Assembly (NCBI RefSeq): GCF_001544515.1
Contig: NZ_FCOL02000007.1
Span: forward strand, 1 to 64,000
From: Caballeronia terrestris
GTDB lineage: Bacteria > Pseudomonadota > Gammaproteobacteria > Burkholderiales > Burkholderiaceae
DNA: 64,000 bases
Reading direction: 5' to 3'
Part shown: positions 1 to 9,548 of the stretch, in pieces
Layout: each line of letters begins with the position of its first letter
Position numbering within the stretch: position 1 is the first letter of the stretch
Notes under the pieces: model-generated
The model's database searches: none
Seen by the model: only the letters and a program-made list of their open reading frames with translations
What the model was told of the DNA's origin: nothing
Program-made: the position numbers and the translations under genes

Positions 1-524
1 CTCGCAGTACACCGGACAGGTGCAGCAGTCATACATCCGTCCTCGCGCTACGCGCTCAGACGTGGGGTGCACGGCGCGGGGAATTAAGGCAAGCAGGGAG
101 CGCAAGCAAAAGATGGCTTTTGTGAACCCCACGTCGGAGCGAAGCGAGGACGGAGCCAAACGGAGCGCATACCACTCAGAGGAAGTGCGCGTTGCCACAG
201 TGGGTCCGCGAGCCAAGCCCGGTTCCACCGTGAGGGCGACACTTACTCTCCAGCGCCAGTCCGTTTTTACGCGAGTGAGGGTTCGTTAGCTTTGGCGGTT
301 GGAAGCTGCTTTCTTTGCTTACTTTCTTTGCAGCAGCAAAGAAAGTGAGTCCCGCCCCGGACAGGGGCAGAGCAAATAGACCGCTAAGAAAGTAAGTTTC
401 CTAAAAGCCTAAGCGTATCAAACGGTGTTGCCAAAGCTTCCAGCCGATCACAAAGCCTTAACGCGTCCCGCGTTCTAAGGTGCAAAGCAAGAACCCAAAT
501 AGCAAAACCCGTGAAGGAAGAAAC
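1..524. other. intergenic region before the MCP gene
   Basis: I see no convincing gene in this stretch. One open frame (20-289) reads as an arginine-rich low-complexity peptide with no ribosome binding site and no recognisable motif, so I do not call it. The right half (about 290-410) is a pyrimidine/purine-biased stretch built on repeated CTTTCTTTGC / GCAAAGAAAG words. From memory, similar intergenic elements recur in Burkholderiaceae genomes. The window edge may cut off the end of an upstream gene. No clear promoter for the MCP gene was found. Confidence 0.5.
321..346. repeat. inverted repeat in intergenic repeat element
   Basis: ACTTTCTTTGC (321-331) is followed, after a 4-nt loop, by its exact complement GCAAAGAAAGT (336-346), giving a perfect 11-bp stem. 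A further TTCTTTGCTTA copy lies just to the left. There is no T-tract directly after the stem, so it is a poor intrinsic terminator and more likely part of a dispersed intergenic repeat. Confidence 0.6.
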
Positions 525-2342
525 ATGTTGAAGAATTGGTCGATTCGCACGACGCTGACATTGGTAGGTCTGCTCTTCGTGAGCTTCGCGGCAATCGTGG
601 GCGCCTTGGCCCTGACGGGCCTCAATTCCGCGAGTACATCGCTCTCAGCGCTGGCGCAACAGGACATGGTCGCGATCCGCGCGCTCGGCGAGTCCTCGTC
701 ATACTTGCTGCGCTCGCGCGTGACGCTCGATCGCGTGCGCTCGCTCACGGAATCCGGCAACGCCGAAGAAGCGAAGAAAGCGCTCGACCGCGGCCAGTTC
801 CTGCTCGACAAGTCGAACGAGAACTGGAAGCTCTACCTCGACACGCCGAAGCCCACACTCTCCCAAGCGACGCTCGACGCAGTCGTCACCCAACACGAAG
901 CGCTGCTGCACAACGGCGTCAACCCCGAGTTCGCAGCGATCCGCGCCGGCGACATGGCCGCGTACCACGCCATCGCCGATACGAAAATCAGCCCGATGTT
1001 CGTCGCGTTCGATACCGCCGCCTCCGCCGCCGTCGCCGCGCAGCAAACGCACGCCGAACAACTGCGCGCGGACACCGCGTCGCACATCGGCATGCTCAAC
1101 ACCGCCATCGTCGCCGTGCTCGTGCTGTCGTTCCTCACGCTGTTCGCCACACGCGTCGCTTTGCGCAGCCTCATCGTGCAGCCGATCAACGACGCCGTCG
1201 AACACTTCGACCGCATCTCGCGCGGCGATCTGACGAAGTCCGCGCACACCGACAAAACGAACGAAATCGGCCGCCTTTTCGCGGGCATCGAACGCATGCG
1301 CACGAATCTCACAGCGATGGTCGGCTCGGTGCATCGCGGCGCGGAATCGATCGACGTCGGCGCGCATGAAATCGCGAGCGGCAACACGGATCTTTCGCAA
1401 CGCACCGAGGAACAAGCGGCCTCGCTGCAGGAAACGGCGTCGAGCATGGAAGAACTCACCAGCACGGTGAAGCAGAACGCGGAGAACGCGCGCCAGGCAA
1501 GCCAGCTCGCGGTGAACGCATCGGACATCGCGTCGCGCGGCGGCCAGGTCGTGGAGAAAGTCGTCGATACGATGAACGCGATCGCGTCGAGTTCGAGCAA
1601 GGTCGTCGACATCATCGGCGTAATCGAAGGCATCGCGTTCCAGACCAACATCCTCGCGCTGAACGCAGCCGTCGAAGCGGCGCGCGCCGGTGAGGAAGGG
1701 CGCGGCTTCGCAGTCGTCGCAGGGGAAGTGCGTTCGCTCGCGCAGCGCAGCGCAGCAGCGGCGAAGGAGATCAAGGCGCTCATCGGCGACTCGGCGGGCA
1801 AAGTCGAAAGCGGCTCGGAACTCGTCGCGCAAGCGGGCGAGACGATGGGTGAGATCGTGCAGGCCGTGCGCCGCGTGACCGACATCATGGGCGAGATCAG
1901 CGCGGCGTCCGAAGAGCAATCCGACGGCATCGAGCAGGTCAATCGCGCAGTCACGCAGATGGACAGCGTCACGCAGCAGAACGCGGCGCTCGTCGAACAA
2001 GCGGCGGCTGCGGCGGCATCGCTCGAAGACCAGACGCGTCAATTGAAGGACGTCGTCGCGCAATGGCAGATCGAGGGCATGCAGGCCAAGCCGAGCGCAT
2101 CGGTCGCAGCGGCGCGTCTTTCGAGCGCACGCATCGAGCCGGCGCCGCTCAAGGCAACCAAGCACGCCGACGCAACGAAAGTTGCCGCGGAGCCTAACGT
2201 CGCGCGCAATCGCGCCGTTAATACAGATACAAGCAAAAGCGCAGCTACGGGCGCGGATGCCAGCAAGGCAGCAGCACCCGCAAGAGCAGCCCGCAAGGTA
2301 CGCGCGACCACCGCCGACGACGGCGACTGGGAAACGTTTTGA
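525..2342 (+). CDS. methyl-accepting chemotaxis protein, Tar/Tsr type
   Basis: Inner-membrane chemoreceptor of 605 residues that passes periplasmic ligand signals to CheA/CheW. The start at 525 is chosen because GAAGGAAG precedes it and the protein then opens with a short basic stretch and TM1 (about residues 9-32). A helical periplasmic domain follows, then TM2 (about 190-212), HAMP (about 213-265) and a long coiled-coil signalling domain with the conserved hairpin tip ([20 protein letters not shown]). An Ala/Thr/Lys-rich linker ends in DWETF. This matches the CheR/CheB-tethering pentapeptide (NWETF/NWESF) of major enteric receptors. It heads the che cluster, and cheR starts 167 bp downstream. 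The ligand cannot be deduced. Confidence 0.95.
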   Translation: MLKNWSIRTTLTLVGLLFVSFAAIVGALALTGLNSASTSLSALAQQDMVAIRALGESSSYLLRSRVTLDRVRSLTESGNAEEAKKALDRGQFLLDKSNENWKLYLDTPKPTLSQATLDAVVTQHEALLHNGVNPEFAAIRAGDMAAYHAIADTKISPMFVAFDTAASAAVAAQQTHAEQLRADTASHIGMLNTAIVAVLVLSFLTLFATRVALRSLIVQPINDAVEHFDRISRGDLTKSAHTDKTNEIGRLFAGIERMRTNLTAMVGSVHRGAESIDVGAHEIASGNTDLSQRTEEQAASLQETASSMEELTSTVKQNAENARQASQLAVNASDIASRGGQVVEKVVDTMNAIASSSSKVVDIIGVIEGIAFQTNILALNAAVEAARAGEEGRGFAVVAGEVRSLAQRSAAAAKEIKALIGDSAGKVESGSELVAQAGETMGEIVQAVRRVTDIMGEISAASEEQSDGIEQVNRAVTQMDSVTQQNAALVEQAAAAAASLEDQTRQLKDVVAQWQIEGMQAKPSASVAAARLSSARIEPAPLKATKHADATKVAAEPNVARNRAVNTDTSKSAATGADASKAAAPARAARKVRATTADDGDWETF

Positions 2343-2509
2343 GCATCATTCATTCAAGGCAGTGTGAAGTGACCATGCAGGTTTTCGGCATCTCGCCCCG
2401 CCACGGGCGACTCATCGAAGCGCGCGAACGCAGCGTGCATCGGGCCGCATGGTCGCGGGGATTGGGCATCGCGGCGCGCGATGCAGCTCCACGAGAGGCA
2501 TGAAGCATC

Positions 2510-3433
2510 ATGACGGCAACGCGCCAAGCACGCATCGACACGACTGAGCGTCCGAGGACCTCCGATGTCGAACGCGATTTCGAATTCACGTCGGCGGATT
2601 TCGCCCGCATTCGCGAGCTGATTCATCGCCGCGCGGGCATCTCGCTGTCCGACCACAAACGCGACATGGCATACAGCCGTCTCGCGCGGCGCCTGCGCGC
2701 GTGCGGCATCGATACGTTTCGCCAGTATCTCGATCGCCTCGAAGCGAGCAACGACAGCGCCGAATGGGAAGCCTTCGTCAACGCGCTGACCACCAATCTG
2801 ACCGCATTCTTCCGCGAGTCGCATCACTTCCCGATCCTCGCGGATTTCGTGAAGCGGCGGCAGCAGCCGGTGTCGGTGTGGTGCTCGGCGGCATCGACGG
2901 GTGAAGAGCCGTATTCGATCGCGATGACGCTGATCGAAGCGCTCGGCGAGCAAGGCGCGAGGCAGTGCACCGTGTTCTCGACCGACATCGACAGCCAGGT
3001 GCTCGCCAAGGCCGATGCGGGCGTCTATTCGCTCGACCAGGTCAAGCAATTGAGCCCGGAGCGTTTGAAGCGCTTCTTCCTGAAGGGCACGGGGGCGCAT
3101 GCGGGACTCGTGAAGGTGCGTCCGGAAGTGCGCGCGCTCGTGAAGTTCGAGCGCCTGAACCTGACGGACACGAACTACAACCTGAAGAACCCGTTCGACG
3201 CGATCTTCTGCCGCAACGTGATGATCTACTTCGACAAGCCGACGCAAGCGCAAGTGCTGTCGCGCTTCGAGCCGCTGATGAAGCCGGGCGCGCTGCTGTT
3301 CGCCGGCCACTCGGAGAACTTCACCTACGTGACGCAGGCGTTCAAGCTGCGCGGCCAGACCGTCTATGAAATGACGCGCGACCTGAAGCTTCAGCCGAAG
3401 CCAGCGCGAGCGCTCGCAGGAGCGAACGCATGA
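2510..3433 (+). CDS. cheR: chemotaxis protein methyltransferase CheR
   Basis: S-adenosylmethionine-dependent methyltransferase (307 residues) that methylates glutamates on MCPs for adaptation. The N-terminal CheR helical domain (about 20-75) includes the [12 protein letters not shown] stretch typical of the family. The SAM-binding domain has [14 protein letters not shown], and the later [13 protein letters not shown] segment is diagnostic. The coding sequence overlaps cheD by 4 bp (ATGA), indicating translational coupling. The upstream MCP ends in a WETF tail that CheR would be expected to bind. Length and motifs are normal for the family. Confidence 0.97.
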   Translation: MTATRQARIDTTERPRTSDVERDFEFTSADFARIRELIHRRAGISLSDHKRDMAYSRLARRLRACGIDTFRQYLDRLEASNDSAEWEAFVNALTTNLTAFFRESHHFPILADFVKRRQQPVSVWCSAASTGEEPYSIAMTLIEALGEQGARQCTVFSTDIDSQVLAKADAGVYSLDQVKQLSPERLKRFFLKGTGAHAGLVKVRPEVRALVKFERLNLTDTNYNLKNPFDAIFCRNVMIYFDKPTQAQVLSRFEPLMKPGALLFAGHSENFTYVTQAFKLRGQTVYEMTRDLKLQPKPARALAGANA

Positions 3434-4251
3434 GCGGGTTGCCGATCGCGTCGAACCTGTATTTCGACACGCATTTCCAGAAGCAGGGCGTGAAGCTGCT
3501 GCCGAACGAGTTCTACATGACGAGCGAGGACATGGTGCTCGTCACGGTGCTCGGCTCCTGCGTCGCGGCCTGCATCAACGATCGCACGGCGGGCATCGGC
3601 GGGATGAATCACTTCATGCTGCCCGACGATGGCTCCGATGCATCGCACGCAACGTCCGATTCGATGCGCTACGGCGCCTACGCGATGGAAGTGCTCATCA
3701 ACGAGCTTATCAAGCGCGGCGGACGGCGCGAGCGTTTCGAGGCGAAGGTGTTCGGCGGCGGCGCGGTGCTGGCCGGCATGACGACGATCAACATCGGCGA
3801 TCGCAATTCGGAATTCGTGCGCCGCTATCTCGCGCTGGAAAAGATCCGCATCGTCGCCGAGGATTTGCAGGGCGCGCATCCGCGCAAGGTCGCGTTCATG
3901 CCGAAGAGCGGCCAGGTGATGGTCAAGAAGCTGAAGACGCAGCAGGAAACGAGTGTCGTCGAGCGCGAGCAGGCGCTCGTGAGCCGCACGCCGGAAGAGC
4001 GCGCGCAACGGCTCGCGCGGGCCCGGGCACGCGTCGAAATGTTTAATCATTCGAGCGCGTCGGGTGCCAGGCCGCGCGTGGAATTGTTCGCAGCCAGCGG
4101 TTCAGCTGCAACGAAGCCGCGCGTCGAATTGTTCGGCGCGGCCCCGGCGGCCGCGAAACCCCGCATCGAATTGTTCGGCTCGGCATCAGGGCTGAACGCT
4201 AACGGTCTGGCTCGCGCGGAGCGCGGCACGAAGACCGCGGAGGAAGCATGA
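3430..4251 (+). CDS. cheD: chemoreceptor glutamine deamidase CheD with repeated C-terminal tail
   Basis: CheD deamidates glutamine residues on chemoreceptors. The catalytic core occupies about residues 15-190: [24 protein letters not shown] holds the candidate catalytic Cys and His, and KVFGGG is conserved. At 273 residues it is longer than usual because of a tail in which R-[VI]-E-[ML]-F occurs four times (residues 201-205, 216-220, 231-235, 245-249), spaced 14-15 residues apart by Ala/Gly/Ser linkers. Both ends overlap neighbours by 4 bp (cheR and cheB). The tail looks like a low-complexity interaction array. Its function is unknown to me. Confidence 0.95.
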   Translation: MSGLPIASNLYFDTHFQKQGVKLLPNEFYMTSEDMVLVTVLGSCVAACINDRTAGIGGMNHFMLPDDGSDASHATSDSMRYGAYAMEVLINELIKRGGRRERFEAKVFGGGAVLAGMTTINIGDRNSEFVRRYLALEKIRIVAEDLQGAHPRKVAFMPKSGQVMVKKLKTQQETSVVEREQALVSRTPEERAQRLARARARVEMFNHSSASGARPRVELFAASGSAATKPRVELFGAAPAAAKPRIELFGSASGLNANGLARAERGTKTAEEA

Positions 4252-5360
4252 GCATCATCCAGCAACAGGCAGGCCACAGGATCGAGGTGCTGTGCGTCGA
4301 CGATTCGGCGCTCGTGCGCAGCCTGATGACCGAGATCATCAACACGCAGCCCGACATGCACGTCTGCGCGACCGCGCCCGACCCGCTCGTCGCGCGCGAA
4401 CTGATCAAGCAGCACAACCCGGACGTTCTGACGCTCGACGTCGAAATGCCGCGCATGGACGGCCTCGACTTCCTCGAGAAGCTGATGCGCCTGCGGCCGA
4501 TGCCGGTCGTGATGGTGTCGTCGCTGACGGAGCGCGGCAACGAAATCACGCTGCGCGCGCTGGAACTCGGTGCCGTCGATTTCGTGACGAAGCCGAAGGT
4601 CGGCATCCGCGACGGGATGCTCGATTACGCCGAGAAGCTCGCCGACAAGATTCGCGCGGCGTCGCGTGCTCGTGTGCGGCAAACGCCTCACTCTACGCAT
4701 GCCGCGAGCGGCGCGCAGGGCGCAGCCGCGAAGCCCGCGCCGCTGTTCAACAACCCGCTGGTCAGTACCGAGAAGTTGATCATCGTCGGCGCATCGACGG
4801 GCGGCACCGAGGCGATTCGCGAAGTGCTCGTGCCGTTGCCGCCCGACGCGCCCGCCGTGATGATCGCGCAGCACATGCCGCCGGGCTTCACGAAGTCGTT
4901 CGCGCAGCGCCTGAACGGTTTGTGCCGCATCGCGGTGAAGGAAGCGGAGCACGGCGAGCGCGTCCTGCCGGGTCACGCGTACATCGCGCCGGGACACGCG
5001 CACCTCGTGCTCGCGCGAAGCGGGGCGAACTACGTCGCGCATCTTTCCGATGCGCCGCCGGTGAACCGGCATCGGCCATCGGTCGACGTGCTGTTCCGCT
5101 CGGCCGCGCAGCACGCGGGCAAGAACGCGCTCGGCGTGATCCTGACCGGCATGGGCCGCGACGGCGCCGCCGGTCTTCTGGAAATGCAGCAGGCGGGCGC
5201 GTATACGTTCGCGCAGGACGAAGCGAGTTGCGTGGTGTTCGGCATGCCGCGCGAAGCAATTGCAGCAGGCGGCGCAAGCGAGATCGCGCCGCTCACGGAA
5301 ATGAGCCGGCGCGTGATGGCGCGGCTCGCATCGATGGGCGAACGCGTGCAGCGCGTCTGA
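4248..5360 (+). CDS. cheB: chemotaxis methylesterase/response regulator CheB
   Basis: Protein-glutamate methylesterase of 370 residues that removes methyl groups from MCPs after phosphorylation by CheA. The receiver domain (about 8-125) has the phospho-acceptor aspartate in [13 protein letters not shown] linker of about 50 residues follows. The CheB catalytic domain (about 175-365) shows the serine nucleophile in GASTGGTEA, the histidine in [10 protein letters not shown] and the aspartate in GMGRDGAAG. The start overlaps the cheD stop (ATGA). The order cheR-cheD-cheB-cheY-cheZ is the usual betaproteobacterial one. Confidence 0.97.
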   Translation: MSIIQQQAGHRIEVLCVDDSALVRSLMTEIINTQPDMHVCATAPDPLVARELIKQHNPDVLTLDVEMPRMDGLDFLEKLMRLRPMPVVMVSSLTERGNEITLRALELGAVDFVTKPKVGIRDGMLDYAEKLADKIRAASRARVRQTPHSTHAASGAQGAAAKPAPLFNNPLVSTEKLIIVGASTGGTEAIREVLVPLPPDAPAVMIAQHMPPGFTKSFAQRLNGLCRIAVKEAEHGERVLPGHAYIAPGHAHLVLARSGANYVAHLSDAPPVNRHRPSVDVLFRSAAQHAGKNALGVILTGMGRDGAAGLLEMQQAGAYTFAQDEASCVVFGMPREAIAAGGASEIAPLTEMSRRVMARLASMGERVQRV

Positions 5361-5426
5361 GCGCCGTACCAATTTTGAATGCAGACGCGGCGCTTGCCGC
5401 ATGCGAACACACAGGAGTGAGTGAAG

Positions 5427-5822
5427 ATGGACAAGAACATGAAGATCCTCGTCGTCGACGACTTTCCGACGATGCGCCGTATCGTGCGAAACCTGCTGAA
5501 GGAACTCGGCTATTCGAACGTCGATGAAGCCGAAGACGGCGCGGCCGGCCTCGCGCGCCTGAAGGGCGGCGGCTTCGATTTCGTGATCTCCGACTGGAAC
5601 ATGCCGAACCTCGACGGTCTCGCGATGCTTCAGCAAATCCGCGCCGACGCGACGCTGTCGCACCTGCCGGTGCTGATGGTGACGGCGGAATCGAAGAAGG
5701 AGAACATCATCGCGGCGGCGCAGGCCGGGGCGAGCGGCTACGTGGTCAAGCCGTTCACGGCCGCGACCCTCGACGAGAAGCTGACCAAGATTCTCGAGAA
5801 GATGGCCAAAACGGGGGGCTGA
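5427..5822 (+). CDS. cheY: chemotaxis response regulator CheY
   Basis: Single-domain receiver (131 residues) that binds the flagellar switch when phosphorylated by CheA. All key positions are visible: the acidic pair in LVVDDF, phospho-Asp in [12 protein letters not shown], the switch Thr in MVTAE and Lys in YVVKPF. ATG at 5427 (MDKNMKIL) is preferred over the in-frame GTG at 5421, because the AGGAG at 5412-5416 is correctly spaced only for the ATG. cheZ follows after 2 bp. Confidence 0.97.
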   Translation: MDKNMKILVVDDFPTMRRIVRNLLKELGYSNVDEAEDGAAGLARLKGGGFDFVISDWNMPNLDGLAMLQQIRADATLSHLPVLMVTAESKKENIIAAAQAGASGYVVKPFTAATLDEKLTKILEKMAKTGG

Positions 5823-5824
5823 TC

Positions 5825-6532
5825 GTGACCGATCTCACACAACAAAGCGAACTCGCCGAGGCGGTCGCCGAGTACGAAGGCGCCGATTCGAGCGATCGTA
5901 TCCTCGCCCGCATCGGGCAATTGACGCGCACGCTGCGCGATTCGATGCGCGAACTCGGCCTCGACAAGCAGGTCGAGGCGGTGTCTGAAATGGTGCCCGA
6001 TGCGCGCGAGCGCCTGAAGTATGTCGCGACGATGACGGAGCAGGCTGCCGACCGCGCGCTGAACGCGATCGAACTCGCCAAGCCGATGCAGGAAGCGATG
6101 CAACGCGACGCGCAAGCGCTCGATGCGCGCTGGGACGAATGGTACGCAGCGCCGCTCGCAAAGGGTGACGCGAGCGCGCTGATCGCCGAGACGCGCGGCT
6201 TCCTGAAGACGGTGCCGGAAAACACGCAGGCGACCAACGCGCAGTTGCTCGAAATCATGCTGGCGCAGGATTTCCAGGATCTGACCGGGCAGGTCATCAA
6301 GAAGATCACCGATGTCGTGTACCTGATCGAGCAGCAACTGCTCGGCGTGCTGCTCGAAAACATCGCACCGGAGCGGCGCGAGCAGTTCGCGGCATCGGCG
6401 GCGGCGATGATGTCGGCGAGCGGCAGCCCGGACACGCTCCTCAACGGGCCGCAGATCAACCCGGAAGGACGCACCGACGTGGTGCAGGATCAATCGCAGG
6501 TCGACGATCTGCTCGCGAGCCTCGGTTTCTAG
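5825..6532 (+). CDS. cheZ: protein phosphatase CheZ
   Basis: CheY-P phosphatase of 235 residues that terminates the motor signal. It starts with GTG at 5825. The long central helical hairpin carries the active-site segment QDFQDLTGQVI, with the catalytic Asp and Gln of CheZ. The protein ends in a flexible linker plus the CheY-binding C-terminal peptide VDDLLASLGF. It is the last gene of the chemotaxis operon and is followed by a strong terminator. Confidence 0.96.
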   Translation: MTDLTQQSELAEAVAEYEGADSSDRILARIGQLTRTLRDSMRELGLDKQVEAVSEMVPDARERLKYVATMTEQAADRALNAIELAKPMQEAMQRDAQALDARWDEWYAAPLAKGDASALIAETRGFLKTVPENTQATNAQLLEIMLAQDFQDLTGQVIKKITDVVYLIEQQLLGVLLENIAPERREQFAASAAAMMSASGSPDTLLNGPQINPEGRTDVVQDQSQVDDLLASLGF

Positions 6533-6559
6533 CACGCACATTTCTTCTGATATCTCCCC

Positions 6560-6595
6560 CGCGGGGCGCATGAATGGCGCCCCGCGCCGCTTTTT
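6560..6595 (+). terminator. intrinsic terminator after cheZ
   Basis: CGCGGGGCGC (6560-6569) pairs perfectly with GCGCCCCGCG (6577-6586) around a 7-nt loop and is followed by a short T-run (6591-6595). It closes the chemotaxis operon. The remaining sequence up to 6809 shows no gene. Confidence 0.85.
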
Positions 6596-6809
6596 GCGCC
6601 GACAATTTCGAGATAAGTAAGCGGATTGGAGAAAATCTGTCTGCGAGCGTACGTTCGCGAACTTCCGGCTGGCGCCTTTCGGCTGGCATACTTCGTTAGC
6701 CTGGATCGAAACGGCCGCGTTTCTTGCGCCGTTTCGCCGCCGGAGAAACACCGCCCCGCCGTGACAATCGTGACAATGCGGCGGCCGGACGAAATTCGCA
6801 GGAGGAGCA

Positions 6810-7373
6810 GTGAGGTCATTGAATCATTCCCCGAAGGGTCGTATCGAAATTGAAGGCAAGCCGCGCGCCATGCTGCCGTTGCTGGCCGGCCTGATCGCCG
6901 TGTGCGCCACGTTTGCCGCAGCACCGGCCCACGCCGTTCTCGGCGGGGCGCCGATGGCGACGCCCGACGGCGCCACCGCCAACCGCGCGGTGTCGCGCTC
7001 CGTCGCCGTGCCGGGCGCGGTGTCGGGTGCTGCGTCGGCAAGCGCTTCGTCGGCGGCGACGTACACCGTCCGCGCGACCACGCTCGCCAATGGCACGAAC
7101 GTCAACGAGTACGTGTCGGCGGAAGGCGTCGTGTTCGGTATCGCGTGGAAGGGTCGGCAGATGCCCGACTTGCTCAATCTGCTCGGCACCTATTTCCCGC
7201 AGTATCTGGATGGCCTCAAGGCGCAGCGCGCCGCGCGCGGCAGCCGTGGGCCCGTCAGCGTGAACGATGCCAGTCTCGTCGTGCATTCGGGCGGCCACAT
7301 GGGCTCGTTCGCCGGCCAGGCTTACCTCCCCGAAAAACTGCCCGCCGGCGTCAGCGGCAGCGACATCAAGTAA
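6810..7373 (+). CDS. exported DUF2844 family protein
   Basis: Secreted or periplasmic protein of 187 residues of unknown function. GTG at 6810 follows GGAGGAG closely. The protein has a basic leader, a hydrophobic segment and a likely signal-peptidase site around AAPAHA^VLGG (about residue 42). The rest matches the DUF2844 pattern: an Ala/Ser-rich stretch, then NVNEYVSAEGVVFGIAWKGR and a C-terminal part with FAGQAYLP. It lies 17 bp upstream of the DUF3443 gene, and the two families are commonly adjacent in Burkholderia. An ATG at 6870 is a possible shorter start but would leave a weaker signal peptide. Confidence 0.85.
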   Translation: MRSLNHSPKGRIEIEGKPRAMLPLLAGLIAVCATFAAAPAHAVLGGAPMATPDGATANRAVSRSVAVPGAVSGAASASASSAATYTVRATTLANGTNVNEYVSAEGVVFGIAWKGRQMPDLLNLLGTYFPQYLDGLKAQRAARGSRGPVSVNDASLVVHSGGHMGSFAGQAYLPEKLPAGVSGSDIK

Positions 7374-7390
7374 CGGACGGGAGAACTCAC

Positions 7391-8698
7391 ATGCGTCCGA
7401 CGCACCTCAACACTCAATCATCCACGCCGTACTTCAAGCGCCTCGTCGGCTGGCTCGCGACCGCGATGCTCGCGACCGCGCTCGTCGCGTGCGGCGGCGG
7501 CGACGACAACAATTCGAGCAGCAGTTCCAGCGGCGGCTCGAGTGGCGGCAGCAGCGGCGGCTCGAGCGGCGGCAGCGACGTCGGCACGGGCGGCACCAAC
7601 AACCAGCCGATCGCCGTCAACGGCACGAACGCCGTGCCGATCACGGTCAACAAGGGCGCGGCGAACTTCGTCAACATCCCGAACGTGTCGGTGACGGTCT
7701 GCGCGCCCAACACCTCCGTGTGCCAGACGATCGACAACATCCAGCTCGATACCGGCTCCTACGGCTTGCGGCTCGTGAGCGGCGCGGCGCAGCAGGTGCT
7801 CGGCAACCTGCCGGTCAGCGCGGCGCAGGGCGGCGGTCAGCTCGCCGAATGCACCCAGTTCGCGGACGGCTTCACCTGGGGCACGGTGCGCCAGGCGGAC
7901 GTGAAGATCGGCGGGGAGACGGCGTCGAATATTCCCGTGCAGATCATCGGCGACCTGAGCGCGTCGTCGGTTCCGGCGAGCGGCTGCGTGAGCGGCAGCA
8001 ACGAAGCCACGTCGACCGATCTCGGCGCGAACGGCATTCTCGGCGTCGGCAACGCGATTTACGATTGCGGCGCAAGCTGCCTGACGGCGTCGCAGAGCAT
8101 GTACTACTCATGCCCGAACGGCACGAACTGCACGCCGGTCGGCGTGCCGCTCACGCAGCAGGTCGTCAATCCGGTCACGAAGTTCGCCGTCAACAACAAC
8201 GGCGTGATCGTGACGATGCCGCCGATCAGCGACAACGGCACCGCCTCGGCGTCGGGGACGCTCGTCTTCGGCATCGGCACGCAGAGCAACAACGCGCGCA
8301 CCGGCGTGACGACCTTCACCACCGACACCAGCGGCAACGTGAACGGCAACTACAACAAGTCGGCGGTCACGACGTTCTTCGACACCGGTTCGAACGGCAC
8401 CTTCTTCGCCGACAATTCGATCTCGCAATGCACGTCGTCGACGTTCTATTGCCCGTCGTCGGAGCTGTCGCTGAACAACGCGATCAGCGGCCTCGACGGC
8501 ACCACCTCCGCGACGGTGAACTTCCGTGTCGTGAGCGCCCGGACGCTGACGTCGGGCGGCGGGAAGTTCGCGTTCAATAGCCTCGCGGGCAGTTTCGGCG
8601 ATTCGAGCTTCTTCGACTTCGGCATGCCGTTCTTCTATGGGCGGCATGTGTATGTCGGCTTCGATCTGCCGGGCAGCACGCCTTACGTGGCGTTTTGA
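7391..8698 (+). CDS. DUF3443 family lipoprotein with two pepsin-like DTGS motifs
   Basis: Predicted lipoprotein (435 residues). The signal sequence ends in the lipobox LVAC, followed by a Gly/Ser-rich linker (about residues 38-62). The body matches DUF3443. Two D-T-G-S motifs are present, at about residue 120 (IQLDTGSYGLRL) and 331 (TFFDTGSNGTFF). The protein ends with a FGMPFFYGRHVYVGFD segment. This resembles the two catalytic Asp loops and the C-terminal strand of bilobal aspartic peptidases. Peptidase activity is an inference only. The start at 7391 gives a proper lipoprotein signal. It probably forms an operon with the DUF2844 gene. Confidence 0.85.
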   Translation: MRPTHLNTQSSTPYFKRLVGWLATAMLATALVACGGGDDNNSSSSSSGGSSGGSSGGSSGGSDVGTGGTNNQPIAVNGTNAVPITVNKGAANFVNIPNVSVTVCAPNTSVCQTIDNIQLDTGSYGLRLVSGAAQQVLGNLPVSAAQGGGQLAECTQFADGFTWGTVRQADVKIGGETASNIPVQIIGDLSASSVPASGCVSGSNEATSTDLGANGILGVGNAIYDCGASCLTASQSMYYSCPNGTNCTPVGVPLTQQVVNPVTKFAVNNNGVIVTMPPISDNGTASASGTLVFGIGTQSNNARTGVTTFTTDTSGNVNGNYNKSAVTTFFDTGSNGTFFADNSISQCTSSTFYCPSSELSLNNAISGLDGTTSATVNFRVVSARTLTSGGGKFAFNSLAGSFGDSSFFDFGMPFFYGRHVYVGFDLPGSTPYVAF

Positions 8699-8722
8699 GC
8701 TAGCTGGTTGGCGCTTCAAGGC

Positions 8723-8756
8723 AAAAGGCCCCGCGAAGTTTCGCGGGGCCTTTTTT
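8723..8756. terminator. bidirectional terminator between convergent genes
   Basis: A near-perfect hairpin, with GGCCCCGCGAA at 8728-8738 and TTCGCGGGGCC at 8740-8750, is flanked by an A-run on the left and six Ts on the right. It can therefore terminate both the DUF3443 gene (plus) and the SDR gene (minus), whose stop codon lies at its edge. Confidence 0.9.
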
Positions 8757-9535
8757 CATGACGATGCGTCGCCGCGCGGCTTGCGCGGGGCGCGCTCGAA
8801 GAGCTTGTCGTAGAGCCAGCGCGGCATCGCGTGCAGAAGAGCGCCCGCGATGCGCATCTGCCACGGGAACGTGGCGTACCGCGCGCGGCGCGCGATGGCA
8901 TCGGCGGTCTTGGCGGCGAACTTGTCCGCGTCCATCAGGAACGGCATCGGATAGGGATTCTTCGCGGTCATCGCCGAGCGCACGTAGCCCGGCGCGATCG
9001 TGACCACCGACACGCCCTGCGGCCGCATCTCCACCCGCAACGCTTCCAGATACTTCGCCGCCGCCGACTTCGACGCGCTGTACGCCCCCGAGCCCGGCAG
9101 TCCTCGCACGCCCGCGACGCTCGCGATGCCGACGAGCGTCCCGCTTCGCGCGGCGGTCATTGCCTGGACGAACGGCTCGAACGTCGCGACCATGCCGAAG
9201 TAATTCGTGTCCATCACTTCGCGGAACGTGTCGAGGTCGCCGTGGCCGGTCAGCGCGCCGCGGCTGATGCCCGCGTTCGCGATGACGACATTGGCCGGCC
9301 CGTGCTCGGCGACGAAACGCGCGGCGGCATCGGCGAGCGCGGCGGCATCGCGGACGTCGGCGGGGTAGATCGAGATGGGGGAATCGGGGAAGCGGGCGGC
9401 GAATGCCGTCAGAACGTCGGCGCGGCGGGCGACGAGGCCGATTACGGCCCCGCGCCGGACATATTCCTCGGCGAGCGCGAGGCCGATGCCGCTCGTTGCG
9501 CCGGTGATGAAGACCTTCAGTCGGACGGCATTCAT
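8756..9535 (-). CDS. short-chain dehydrogenase/reductase
   Basis: NAD(P)-dependent oxidoreductase of 259 residues with a classical SDR fold. The cofactor motif TGATSGIG lies at about residues 11-18, NAG in the expected place (VIANAGIS), a serine in the active-site region and the catalytic Y-x3-K in YSASKSAAAK. Residues after about 190 are typical of membrane-associated SDRs of unknown substrate. It lies 13 bp downstream of dsbA, as the last gene of the argS-SPOR-dsbA-SDR run. The substrate cannot be deduced. Confidence 0.9.
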   Translation of the reverse strand: MNAVRLKVFITGATSGIGLALAEEYVRRGAVIGLVARRADVLTAFAARFPDSPISIYPADVRDAAALADAAARFVAEHGPANVVIANAGISRGALTGHGDLDTFREVMDTNYFGMVATFEPFVQAMTAARSGTLVGIASVAGVRGLPGSGAYSASKSAAAKYLEALRVEMRPQGVSVVTIAPGYVRSAMTAKNPYPMPFLMDADKFAAKTADAIARRARYATFPWQMRIAGALLHAMPRWLYDKLFERAPRKPRGDASS

Positions 9536-9548
9536 ACGGCGCTAAGGG

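Noticed and set aside
20..289. Possible 89-residue gene at the window start
   Set aside because: Low-complexity Arg/Ser composition, no ribosome site, and it runs into an intergenic repeat element.
419..450. Flagellar sigma-28 promoter before the MCP gene
   Set aside because: GCCGATCA resembles the -10 element, but no TAAA lies at the required 15-bp distance.
4047..5663. Long open frame on the minus strand opposite cheB/cheY
   Set aside because: It is an arginine/histidine-rich shadow of the real genes, typical of GC-rich DNA, with no domain or ribosome site.
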